Program-made: the position numbers and the translations under genes | Shown: one piece after another, positions 1 through 8,007 of the stretch | How the letters are laid out: each line of letters begins with the position of its first letter | Numbering within the stretch: the stretch's first letter is position 1 | Assembly: GCF_000259075.1 (NCBI RefSeq) | Contig: NZ_AJKI01000063.1 | Coordinates: 86,421-150,420 of the forward strand | DNA from: Marinilabilia salmonicolor JCM 21150 | GTDB lineage: Bacteria; Bacteroidota; Bacteroidia; Bacteroidales; Marinilabiliaceae | Direction: 5' to 3' | DNA: 64,000 nt | Notes under the pieces: model-generated | Told to the model about the DNA's origin: nothing | Seen by the model: the letters and a program-made list of their open reading frames with translations, nothing else | Databases searched by the model: none

Positions 1-378
1 TCGTTCCCGGTCCACATGACGCTTTACCGAAGACAAAATCTGATTGGGCTTCACCGGCTTTATAAGGTAATCCGATATTTTGCTGCCGATGGCCTGATCC
101 ATGATATCCTCTTCCTCACTTTTTGTAATCATAATGACCGGAGTTCCGGGCCTCAGCTCTTTCATTCTGGAAAGTGTTTCCAATCCACTCAGTCCTGGCA
201 TATTTTCATCCAGAAAAACAATATCAAACTGCTGTTTTGCAATAGTCTCCAGCGCATCATTCCCATTCGAAGCGGTCTCTACCACGAAACCCTTCTCCTG
301 TAAAAACAATATGTGAGCCTTCAAGTGTTCAATTTCATCATCCACCCAAAGAATTCTGATCTTTTTTGTTTCTTCCAT
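1..378 (-). CDS. porX: PorX response regulator, N-terminal part (cut by window edge)
   Basis: Translated by eye from the ATG at 378 leftward, this frame stays open to base 1 (126 codons). It reads as a CheY-like receiver with an ILWVDDE acidic patch, FLDENMPG around the phosphoacceptor Asp, the MITKSEEE segment, and the [14 protein letters not shown] ending. This pattern is characteristic of PorX, the regulator of type IX secretion that carries a C-terminal PglZ/alkaline-phosphatase-like domain; that domain would lie outside the window. The gene follows porW by 65 bp on the same strand, so both are probably cotranscribed. The PorX identity rests on my memory of the family's receiver sequence; a plain response regulator is the alternative. 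Confidence 0.8.
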   Translation of the reverse strand, partial: MEETKKIRILWVDDEIEHLKAHILFLQEKGFVVETASNGNDALETIAKQQFDIVFLDENMPGLSGLETLSRMKELRPGTPVIMITKSEEEDIMDQAIGSKISDYLIKPVKPNQILSSVKRHVDRER

Positions 379-443
379 ATCTCTTCAATTCTCCATTAAA
401 ACGCCAATCGAAGCGCTTTTCATTCCAAATCTTACGGCGGTTG

Positions 444-3221
444 CTAATGACTTTTATAGGGCTCCTCCGGAATTTCATTCTCCGTAACAACAATGGCTGA
501 CGGATCACTTCCCGGCAAGTAATTATCCAGAAAAAACTGCCGGTACAGTTCTATGTCCGAGGCGTTGTTCAATTCACTGTAATTGTCTTCAGAAACAAGC
601 AATAACAAAGGTCGTCCCGGATTATCAACTGCAAAAACAGAAGGATTGTTCAGCAATGCAAAAAAGTAGTCCAGTCCCACCCGGCTGTTCTCAAAGGGCC
701 CTGTTTGCAGGGTGTTATATACTCCCCCAAGCGTACTGCTTTCCAACCGCAACCCGCCAATGGTGTATCTGTCAAAGTTAAAATTAGCCAAATAAAACAA
801 TATCTGATTGACATCCGCTTCCGGTTGGAGCACAATCATCAAATAATGCGTGGAATCAGGACTAAAGGAAAACTTCTGACTCTCCGCCTCAGTAGAATCT
901 CCTTCAGCCCCATGGGATTCCGGGCTTTCTGAACCAGAAGTTTCGGCCAGCAACTGTTCCGGCTCTTTCCCCTGTTTCAACATTTCCAGCCAGTGCCGTG
1001 CCACTTCTGCCTGTGAGGATTGCGGATATTGGTCTGTCAGGGTAAGCAGGCCGTCTCTGAAAGCATTTGTATTTCCCATTCGGCTGTAAGCAGCAGCGTT
1101 CAGCAACAGAGCATTGGGTTTTATGGCATCATAACCGGATTCAACAATCATGCTCGATTGCTCTAAAACTCTGCTCCAATACCCCTTCTTATAATCATCG
1201 AATGCTGAAACATATAAAGAGTCCAACTCAAGATGTCTTTTTTCGAGTTTTGCAAAATAATCCGGATCTTCGACAAAAGCAGCAAAGCGACTATCCGGGT
1301 AATCATCCATAATCACTTGACCGTAATGGGCCATACACTGACGATCGGGGATTTCAGCACACGACAGATAAATTCCGGTGAGCGCCTGCTCCCGCAAATC
1401 TGTTTGGGGATAAGCACTAATGAGCTCCTCAAATTGCTCAATAGCCTCTTCATGTTTATCAAAATTCTGAGCCAGCAGATGTCCGGCATTAAACCGTGCC
1501 TTCTGAACTTTCAAATGCGACTCTTTCAAGGCTTCAGGTGTAAGGGGCAACCCGGCAACTAAAGACTCCCGGTCAGGTTTCCCGCCACCTTTTTCGTCTG
1601 CCTCCTGCCCGCCCGGGCCAGGAGGTTGCTGACTAAAAGGATCATCGGGCATCATTCCATCCATTTCGCCCGGGTTTTGCCGGTCGGCAAGTGATGTCTT
1701 ATTTTTCCTGCGCCAGTTATCCTCATCATCCCTGCGTCCCCAGCGTTTCTCAAATTCCATTTGTCCCAGACTGACCATTGTTTGATTGTAAAAATACCAT
1801 TTCCCGGATTCATCAGTACTTCGACTTCCCCGGTTGGCAAAATTCCTGTAAAAGAAGGCATCATCCATTGGGGCACCCCCTGCCTGAGCCTGCTGCTCTT
1901 GTTCCTGCATAGCAGCCAGGAGGTTGTCAATAAAAAGGGCCCGTTCCTCTTCAGGAAGAGTAGCGATGCGTTGCACACTATCTTCATATTGAAAAGTACG
2001 CAAATTTTCAGCAAGCGGAGCCAGACTCCGACGAAACTGATGAATTTCCTCAATACCGGGATAATCCTGGGGCAATACGGTAAGCGTAGAATCATAATAA
2101 GCATCTGCTGCCACGTATTCTGATGATTGAAAATAAATATCGGCCATTCGATGATAAATATTCCCGGCAAGAATTCGGTCTTTGCCACCATACCCTGCAG
2201 CCAGCTGAAGGTTTAACAGCGCATTCAGCGTATCCCCTTCTTCCAGGTAGGTTTGAGCGAGTGCATAATAAATCTGATCTCTGTAATCCAGGTTCTTAAA
2301 TTCACGCGCATATTTCTTCAGAACTTCTCTCGCCTCTTCAGTATCTCCCATACTACCGGCAATCATAGCGTTTTTCACCCGGGCATGAATAACCATTTCA
2401 TAATCGGGATTCATAGAAACAACCTTCTCGTATGCATCAATTGCCATAGCAGAATTATCGATTTTCTCAGCCAGCTGCCCCATTATGAAATACCATCTTA
2501 CTCTCTGCCATCTGTCGGTGGCATTCTCTGCTGCCAGGGGACAATATTCCATGGCTTTTTCCGGCTGATCCTGAGCAATCCAAAACCAGGCATGGGTTGC
2601 AGCAGCAGTGGAAAGAAACTTTTTTTCATCTTCCACACCGGAGGAATATCGATCAAGATATAATTTTGCATTCTTAAAATCCCCCATCTCAATGTAGGCT
2701 CTGGCCATCCACAACATAGCTTCGAACCTCACTGATTTTTCGGGAAATAATTGCAGAACCATGTTAAATGCGCCAATCCCTTCGTACCAGTCTCGCGAAT
2801 AAACATGAGCCTTCCCGATCAGCATATAAGCTTCATCTACCCAACGATTAAACTCCCGCTGATTGTAAAAAGACCGGTATTCCTCACCTGCACCACGCAC
2901 TGAACGGTTGGGTTTTGCAGTAATAGAGTGCTTTTCAATAAGTTTGTATCCTTTCCGGATGGCTCTGTTCATGTCGGATGATGGCACCTGACTTCCTGAA
3001 ATATCAGAATAAGCAAATGCCGGCAGAATCCGGGTATAATCATTTTTTACCGATTCACGCATTTTCTCCTGACCGTTGCTAAAACTCTGTTGCCCGTTAA
3101 ATAACACATTGTATCTTGCAGTGAGATTGTGATAACCACGCGACAACCAGGTATTTTTTTGAGTTGAACATCCCAGAGAGACCAAAAAAATAAATATGAA
3201 TATGAAATTCGTTTTTTTCAT
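444..3221 (-). CDS. porW: PorW/SprE-like TPR lipoprotein of type IX secretion and gliding
   Basis: A 925-residue protein starting at the ATG at 3221; an upstream in-frame TTG at 3227 would add only two residues. The N-terminus is a lipoprotein signal with a lipobox ending LVSLGC, followed by STQKNTWLSRGYHNLTARYN, typical of the SprE/PorW family. Many TPR-like helical repeats follow to about residue 400 and again around 580-780. A low-complexity Gly/Pro/Gln segment lies near residues 535-560. The C-terminal part has a beta-rich stretch that looks like a separate domain. SprE is needed for gliding and secretion in Flavobacterium, and PorW for type IX secretion in Porphyromonas; both are envelope lipoproteins. 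porX lies directly downstream, which supports the assignment. Confidence 0.88.
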   Translation of the reverse strand: MKKTNFIFIFIFLVSLGCSTQKNTWLSRGYHNLTARYNVLFNGQQSFSNGQEKMRESVKNDYTRILPAFAYSDISGSQVPSSDMNRAIRKGYKLIEKHSITAKPNRSVRGAGEEYRSFYNQREFNRWVDEAYMLIGKAHVYSRDWYEGIGAFNMVLQLFPEKSVRFEAMLWMARAYIEMGDFKNAKLYLDRYSSGVEDEKKFLSTAAATHAWFWIAQDQPEKAMEYCPLAAENATDRWQRVRWYFIMGQLAEKIDNSAMAIDAYEKVVSMNPDYEMVIHARVKNAMIAGSMGDTEEAREVLKKYAREFKNLDYRDQIYYALAQTYLEEGDTLNALLNLQLAAGYGGKDRILAGNIYHRMADIYFQSSEYVAADAYYDSTLTVLPQDYPGIEEIHQFRRSLAPLAENLRTFQYEDSVQRIATLPEEERALFIDNLLAAMQEQEQQAQAGGAPMDDAFFYRNFANRGSRSTDESGKWYFYNQTMVSLGQMEFEKRWGRRDDEDNWRRKNKTSLADRQNPGEMDGMMPDDPFSQQPPGPGGQEADEKGGGKPDRESLVAGLPLTPEALKESHLKVQKARFNAGHLLAQNFDKHEEAIEQFEELISAYPQTDLREQALTGIYLSCAEIPDRQCMAHYGQVIMDDYPDSRFAAFVEDPDYFAKLEKRHLELDSLYVSAFDDYKKGYWSRVLEQSSMIVESGYDAIKPNALLLNAAAYSRMGNTNAFRDGLLTLTDQYPQSSQAEVARHWLEMLKQGKEPEQLLAETSGSESPESHGAEGDSTEAESQKFSFSPDSTHYLMIVLQPEADVNQILFYLANFNFDRYTIGGLRLESSTLGGVYNTLQTGPFENSRVGLDYFFALLNNPSVFAVDNPGRPLLLLVSEDNYSELNNASDIELYRQFFLDNYLPGSDPSAIVVTENEIPEEPYKSH

Positions 3222-3263
3222 GTACAAAACCGAACTGATAATACATTATAAACTAAACTGCGG

Positions 3264-3271
3264 CAAAAATA
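3264..3271 (-). promoter_or_regulatory. Possible -7 box (TAnnTTTG) upstream of porW
   Basis: The minus strand reads TATTTTTG here, matching the Bacteroidota -7 consensus TAnnTTTG, 42 bp upstream of the porW ATG. No TTG element lies at the expected distance upstream, so support is only partial. Confidence 0.35.
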
Positions 3272-3490
3272 TTTCACAAATTGAGGAAGAAAAAATACTT
3301 TTAACCCGATAAACAGAAGCACCTCAATGTCGGAAAAAATTTTATTAATTGCATTTCCACAGACAAATCACAACAAAGATAATCATCTGAGTGGAAGTTT
3401 TTTTGAAGCATCATGGCTAATTTCCATTAAAACCGGGTACAAGATGCCTTTTTATCAATACGAAATAAAACAATTACAAATTCCCGGCTT

Positions 3491-4846
3491 ATGAAAATTG
3501 ACATCATCGAAGATGACGTTCTGTTCAGCAGAATGATTGAACATATACTGGCGCAATCCGGGAACTATGAAACCCGGAGTTTCCCTGACGCCCGGAGCTT
3601 CCTTACCCGGGTTACCGCCCTTCCGGATGTGGTTACCCTGGATCTTGGGTTACCCGATATGTCAGGAACAGAGTTAATGAAAAAGATCAAAAACCTGAAT
3701 CCGGAAACTGAAATAATTATCATCTCCGGTCAGGATAACCTGCGCCTGGCAGTTCAATTGTTAAAAGAAGGTGCTTACGACTACATCACCAAGGACGAAA
3801 ACATTAAGGAGAGACTTCTGCACACCTTAAAAAAAATCCGTTCGAATCAGGAACTCAGGAGCCAATTGGATCAATTGAAAAAAGAGGTTTCAGTTAAATA
3901 TCCTTTTCACGACACGCTGCAGGGAAACAGCCCCGCACTTAAAAATACTTTCTCACTTATTGACAAAGCCACAAAAGTTACGAAAATTAATGTTTCCATC
4001 CTTGGTGAACCCGGCACGGGTAAAGACCTGGTTGCAAAAACCATTCATTACAATTCTGACCGAAAAAATCATCCATTCATCAAAGTGAGCATTACCTCCA
4101 TGTCGAAAGAAGAACTCCGGAACACCCTTTTCGGAGTAGAAAAAGGAGCCTTCCCGGATACACTGATGACAACCAAAGGAAAATTTGAGGAAGCAGGACA
4201 AGGCACATTGTTACTTGATGACATAACAGAGTTTGATGAGGAATTGCAAAAAGAACTCCTCCATGTGTTTCAGGAGAGAAAAATAAAACGCATTGGCAGC
4301 AACGAAGACCAGGAGGTAAAATGCCGGGTCATAACAACCACCTCTTACGATATGCTCCAGGCTGTTAAAGAAAAACGGTTCAGGGAAGATTTATATTACT
4401 ACGTGGCCGGGCTCCCAATCACCATGCCCGCCCTCAGGGAAAGAGGAAAGGATGTAATCATATTGGGCGATTTTTTCCTGCAGACCTTTTGCCTGAAAAA
4501 CAATTTACCCCCAATGAGCTTGTCATCGGGGGCAAAGAAAAAATTATTATCCCACAATTATCCGGGAAATATAAGAGAACTAAAAGCCATCATCGAACTT
4601 GCTGCTGTATTAACCAATAGCAGTGTTCTGGAAGAACGGCATATTGTTTTTAATTATACCGATCCAACCCCCGGAATCTTCAGTGAAGAACTAACCCTGA
4701 AAGAATACAACGAACGCATCATCATCTATTTCATTAAGAAATACAAGAATGTGATGGAGGTTGCCCGGCGACTTGACATTGGCAAATCGACCATTTACAA
4801 TTTACTGAAAAATCAAAAAAAAGAGGATCCGGACATTGAAATCTAA
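3491..4846 (+). CDS. NtrC-type response regulator with degenerate GAFTGA loop
   Basis: The 451-residue protein has three parts. The receiver (about 1-118) has E7, D8, D9, phosphoacceptor D51, S79 and K101. The AAA+ domain (about 140-385) has Walker A GEPGTGKD at 172-179, Walker B LLLDDI at 240-245, an RFRED arginine-finger region near 296 and GNIRELK at 359. A Fis-type helix-turn-helix lies near 415-441. In this family the GAFTGA loop contacts sigma-54; here residues 219-224 read GAFPDT, losing the key Thr and the second Gly. Walker B has DD instead of DE. The protein may therefore bind DNA and ATP but not remodel sigma-54 holoenzyme. No sensor kinase is adjacent. It is divergent from porW across about 270 bp and convergent with the NifU-like gene. 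Confidence 0.9.
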   Translation: MKIDIIEDDVLFSRMIEHILAQSGNYETRSFPDARSFLTRVTALPDVVTLDLGLPDMSGTELMKKIKNLNPETEIIIISGQDNLRLAVQLLKEGAYDYITKDENIKERLLHTLKKIRSNQELRSQLDQLKKEVSVKYPFHDTLQGNSPALKNTFSLIDKATKVTKINVSILGEPGTGKDLVAKTIHYNSDRKNHPFIKVSITSMSKEELRNTLFGVEKGAFPDTLMTTKGKFEEAGQGTLLLDDITEFDEELQKELLHVFQERKIKRIGSNEDQEVKCRVITTTSYDMLQAVKEKRFREDLYYYVAGLPITMPALRERGKDVIILGDFFLQTFCLKNNLPPMSLSSGAKKKLLSHNYPGNIRELKAIIELAAVLTNSSVLEERHIVFNYTDPTPGIFSEELTLKEYNERIIIYFIKKYKNVMEVARRLDIGKSTIYNLLKNQKKEDPDIEI

Positions 4847-4865
4847 TCCATCAGTACAATTCTCC

Positions 4866-5105
4866 TTACTTTACAGCCACAACCTCAAGAATCTCAGGCA
4901 CTTTCTGCTTCACCACCATCTCCACTCCCCCTTTGAGGGTTTGCAAACTCATCGGACACCCATCGCAGGCGCCCGTCAATTGCACTTTAACCTGCAAATC
5001 GTCGGTCAGTTCCACAAAAACAATATCACCACCATCTGACTGCAAGTAGGGCCTGATGCTATCCAAAGCCTCCAGAACACGTTGTTTTAGTTGCTCCTTT
5101 TCCAT
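4866..5105 (-). CDS. NifU C-terminal domain protein (Fe-S scaffold or carrier)
   Basis: A 79-residue stand-alone NifU C-terminal (Nfu) domain. The core has SDGGDI at 23-28 and a CDGC motif with C47 and C50, the pair that holds a [4Fe-4S] cluster between two subunits in Nfu proteins. It starts 12 bp after the end of mrp on the same strand, so both are probably one transcript. The pairing fits joint work in iron-sulfur cluster delivery. The length matches small Nfu proteins that lack the A-type N-terminal domain. Confidence 0.9.
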   Translation of the reverse strand: MEKEQLKQRVLEALDSIRPYLQSDGGDIVFVELTDDLQVKVQLTGACDGCPMSLQTLKGGVEMVVKQKVPEILEVVAVK

Positions 5106-5117
5106 ATCAAAAATCCT

Positions 5118-6227
5118 TTATTTCCTGGTTATTTCAACTACCTTGGTGGGAGGAAGATCCTGATTTCGTTTCTCTACCGCTTTCACAACGGCCTCACCAA
5201 GCTCTGCAAAGGCCTTTCCTGTCACAGAATCAGGATTGAGTGCTGATGGTTCCCCTTTGTCACCACCTTCCCTAATGCTTTGGACAATAGGAATCTGTCC
5301 CAGCAATTCCACATTCAGTTCTTCAGCCAGTCTTTTACAACCACCCTCCCCAAAAATGTAATACTTATTATCAGGAAGCTCAGCCGGTGTAAACCAGGCC
5401 ATATTTTCCACAAGTCCAAGAACAGGAACGTTAATTTTCTCACCGGTAAACATGCTGATTCCTTTTCGGGCATCGGCAAGCGCCACATCCTGAGGGGTAC
5501 TAACCACTACCGCACCTGTCAGTGAGATGGTCTGCACCACAGTAAGATGGATATCACTGGTTCCAGGTGGTAAATCAAGCAAAAGATAATCCAGCTCCCC
5601 CCAGTCACCATCGCCAATCAACTGCTTAATGGCACCGGTGGCCATTGCACCACGCCATACCAGAGCATCATTGGGTTCCACAAAGTATCCAATGCTCAAA
5701 TTTTTCACTCCGTATTTTTCCACCGGCACAATTTTATCTTTACCCTCTACTTTGCGCAATACAGGACGAGCTCCTTCGGTCTGAAACATTTTGGGAACAG
5801 AAGGTCCGAATACATCAGCATCCAACAGCCCGACTTTATACCCCATATTGGACAACGCTACAGCAAGATTACTGGCCACAGTGGATTTCCCCACTCCACC
5901 TTTACCGGAAGCAACCGCAATAACATTTTTTACCTCCGCCAACATTTTTTGCTCAGGAATAGGTGCCCGGGGATTTATTTTAACAAAAATATTTCCTTCT
6001 ATCTCGGCATCTTCGCCTACATATTTTTTTATGGCATGAACCGATGCTTTCTTAATGGCAGATACAAACGGATCATTGGCCCGGTCGAATTTTAGACTGA
6101 AACTTATACGCTTTCCGTCAATCCGGATATCGTCCTCAACCATTCCCAAAGAGACAATATCTTTCTCTTTTGCCGGATGGATTACGTGCTTTAAAGCATC
6201 AGTTACAAGCTGTGGATAAAAACTCAT
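5118..6227 (-). CDS. mrp: Mrp/ApbC family P-loop ATPase, Fe-S cluster carrier
   Basis: The 369-residue protein has an N-terminal MIP18/DUF59 domain (about 1-85) and an Mrp/NBP35 ATPase domain. The deviant Walker A GKGGVGKS lies at 108-115, followed by LLDADVFGPSVPKMF (switch I) and LLDLPPGTSD (Walker B/switch II). In enterobacterial ApbC a CxxC near the C-terminus binds the bridging cluster. Here the equivalent stretch after ENMAWF has no CxxC, and the only nearby Cys is in EGGCKRL, so cluster binding may differ. The Nfu gene follows at 12 bp. The CxxC loss may be usual for this phylum. Confidence 0.9.
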   Translation of the reverse strand: MSFYPQLVTDALKHVIHPAKEKDIVSLGMVEDDIRIDGKRISFSLKFDRANDPFVSAIKKASVHAIKKYVGEDAEIEGNIFVKINPRAPIPEQKMLAEVKNVIAVASGKGGVGKSTVASNLAVALSNMGYKVGLLDADVFGPSVPKMFQTEGARPVLRKVEGKDKIVPVEKYGVKNLSIGYFVEPNDALVWRGAMATGAIKQLIGDGDWGELDYLLLDLPPGTSDIHLTVVQTISLTGAVVVSTPQDVALADARKGISMFTGEKINVPVLGLVENMAWFTPAELPDNKYYIFGEGGCKRLAEELNVELLGQIPIVQSIREGGDKGEPSALNPDSVTGKAFAELGEAVVKAVEKRNQDLPPTKVVEITRK

Positions 6228-6261
6228 ATCTAATTTTATTTAAACTTTTTAAATATAAGGG

Positions 6262-6294
6262 CAAAGGTAAAAAAAATTCCGGAAAGCGAACAAA
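6262..6294 (-). promoter_or_regulatory. Probable promoter of mrp-nfu
   Basis: On the minus strand TTTG (6291-6294) and TACCTTTG (6262-6269) are separated by 21 bp. This resembles the Bacteroidota TTTG/TAnnTTTG promoter with slightly long spacing. The -7 box ends 34 bp upstream of the mrp start. Confidence 0.5.
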
Positions 6295-6370
6295 TGTTTA
6301 CTTACCGGAACTTCCCATTATACATTAAGAAACCATTAATGTCCTGAAAATTATCTCATTTATTTTCTGA

Positions 6371-6703
6371 TTACTCCGGGAAGACATTAAAGTCGTCCCA
6401 AAACACTTTGTTAAAATTAACAACAACATCATCCGCCACATCAACACCCTCACTTTCAAGTAATTCCTGCATCGTATCGGCATTGGGAAAAGCGTGTTTA
6501 CCTGTGAGCATCCCGTTTCTGTTGACCACCCTGTGCGCGGGAACAAATCCGGGATAAGAAAAAGCTTTATTCATAGCCCATCCAACCATCCGCGAGGCTC
6601 CAGGAGCCCCTACAGCAGCTGCCACAGCACCATAACTGGTTACGCGGCCCGGCGGAACCTGCTTAACAGCCTCATAAACACGTGTAAAAAACCCCTGATC
6701 CAT
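6371..6703 (-). CDS. Alkyltransferase-like protein (ATL), MGMT family without the active Cys
   Basis: The start is taken as the ATG at 6703, giving 110 residues (MDQGFFTRVYEAV). The in-frame upstream extension only overlaps trmB. The fold is the DNA-binding half of O6-alkylguanine-DNA alkyltransferase: VPPGRVTSYG near 16-25, the Arg finger at R38 in GASRMVG, and PAHRVV at 55-60. In true MGMT this motif is PCHRV; here Ala56 replaces the alkyl-accepting Cys, which defines ATL proteins. These bind alkylated guanines and hand them to nucleotide excision repair. Only 1 bp separates it from the trmB stop codon, indicating cotranscription. Confidence 0.85.
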   Translation of the reverse strand: MDQGFFTRVYEAVKQVPPGRVTSYGAVAAAVGAPGASRMVGWAMNKAFSYPGFVPAHRVVNRNGMLTGKHAFPNADTMQELLESEGVDVADDVVVNFNKVFWDDFNVFPE

Positions 6704-6704
6704 A

Positions 6705-7466
6705 TCAATGATTGTTTTCCGTCCTCCGGGGCTTAACCCCCCTTCCGGCACTGCGATATTCATCAGGTTCAATCTCCACCTCCGGTTCCACCAGGTTACC
6801 GGAATTATGCAACTCAAACTTCAGATATTTTATAGGAATACCATGCTCCAGCCATTTCTTCTCATAATAGGTCTGAATGCCCAGAATTTCATCCTGATAT
6901 CCATCAGAATACAAATCATCCTCATCCACCAGAGGGTCAATACCATTGACTTTTAAAAGTTCTCTGGTATAAGTGTACATGAACAAACTATCGGTCTTGA
7001 GATGGATGATGCCACCCGGTTTCAGAAAACGCCCGTAAGCGGCAAGAAAACGCGTACTGGTAAGGCGTTTTCGAAATTTCTTAATCTGCGGATCGGGAAA
7101 GGTAAGCCAGATCTCATCCACCTCGGAAGAAGCAAAGAATGCATGAATGGCCTCAATCCGGGTCCTCAAGAAACCTGCATTTTTTAGCCCTTCATTCAGT
7201 GCATCCGTAGCCCCCCGGTGCATCCGGTTTCCTTTGATGTCCACACCGATAAAATTCTTCTCCGGAAACATACGGGCAAGTCCTACAGTGTATTCACCTT
7301 TTCCGCAACCCAGTTCCAGAACGACAGGGTTATTATTCGAAAAAAACTGCTCTTTCCACTTACCATACAGTGCATGGTTATTTTGAAAAACTTCATCAAA
7401 AGGGGCCTGTACCACATGTGGATATGTGGCCATTTCTGCGAACTTCTTTAACTTATTTTTTCCCAC
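6705..7466 (-). CDS. trmB: tRNA (guanine-N7-)-methyltransferase TrmB
   Basis: The 253-residue protein starts with GTG at 7466; the residues after it (MGKNKLKKFAEM) match the usual N-terminus in this phylum, and no ATG precedes them. Motif I ELGCGKG at 51-57 binds S-adenosylmethionine, GVDIKG lies at 74-79, and TFPDP at 122-126 with the KTD at 157-159 form the TrmB catalytic and tRNA-binding signatures. It makes m7G46 in tRNA. It lies 37 bp after gldH and is joined to the ATL gene downstream. Confidence 0.93.
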   Translation of the reverse strand: MGKNKLKKFAEMATYPHVVQAPFDEVFQNNHALYGKWKEQFFSNNNPVVLELGCGKGEYTVGLARMFPEKNFIGVDIKGNRMHRGATDALNEGLKNAGFLRTRIEAIHAFFASSEVDEIWLTFPDPQIKKFRKRLTSTRFLAAYGRFLKPGGIIHLKTDSLFMYTYTRELLKVNGIDPLVDEDDLYSDGYQDEILGIQTYYEKKWLEHGIPIKYLKFELHNSGNLVEPEVEIEPDEYRSAGRGVKPRRTENNH

Positions 7467-7503
7467 AACAGGTCAACACATTAAAAAAACAACAAAAAAA
7501 TGA

Positions 7504-8007
7504 TTACCGCGTTTCAGGATCGATTTTTTCAACCCACATGGACAGCGAGCGTACTCCATCCAACCGGTCTCGTCGCATTCCCTGGCGAACAACAAAAGAA
7601 TATGTACCGGGTTGTCGCATTTTCACCCCCCTTTTGTAAAGCCAGTTGACAGTTCTGGAGTCATCATCTCCCCGTCCCAGCCATCTGCCATCAGGCTCAG
7701 CCAGAAAAAACTCCATGGTATCGGTTTGCTGATGTCCTCCGGGGCCTTTCACATCGATAAACAACCAAAGATTACTATAAGGATAATCATTATTGTGCTC
7801 AAACGAAAAACCAAAATTCAAAACATTTGAAGTATCCTCGATGGCAGGTGCAAAGACTACCAGAGAATCTTTATGCCAATTTATGCCCGGCATTTCCCGG
7901 TTTTCTTCATACACAAGACTTTGGTTACAGGATGCCAGACCGGCCAGCATCAGCATCAGTAGTAACCTAATTTTTCTGATTGCCGGAAGAATTCGATGAC
8001 CTGTCAT
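7504..8007 (-). CDS. gldH: Gliding motility lipoprotein GldH
   Basis: The start is taken at the ATG at 8007 (167 residues), because a lipoprotein signal follows: basic MTGHRILPAIRKIR, a hydrophobic stretch, then lipobox LAGLASC with the lipid-bearing Cys at 27. The longer in-frame ORF to 8106 is read-through of the PSP1 coding region. The mature part contains FSFEHNNDYPYSNLWLFID and WLGRGDDDSR, typical of GldH. GldH is an envelope lipoprotein needed for gliding and for stability of other Gld lipoproteins in Flavobacterium. It overlaps the end of the PSP1 gene by 41 bp, so the two are translationally linked. Confidence 0.88.
   Translation of the reverse strand: MTGHRILPAIRKIRLLLMLMLAGLASCNQSLVYEENREMPGINWHKDSLVVFAPAIEDTSNVLNFGFSFEHNNDYPYSNLWLFIDVKGPGGHQQTDTMEFFLAEPDGRWLGRGDDDSRTVNWLYKRGVKMRQPGTYSFVVRQGMRRDRLDGVRSLSMWVEKIDPETR

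Noticed and set aside
16..316. Plus-strand ORFs of 71 and 95 residues at the left edge
   Set aside because: They are shadows of the minus-strand PorX receiver, which has clear family motifs.
1652..2191. Minus-strand ORF of 179 residues inside porW
   Set aside because: It is an alternative frame of the porW coding region without domains or a start context.
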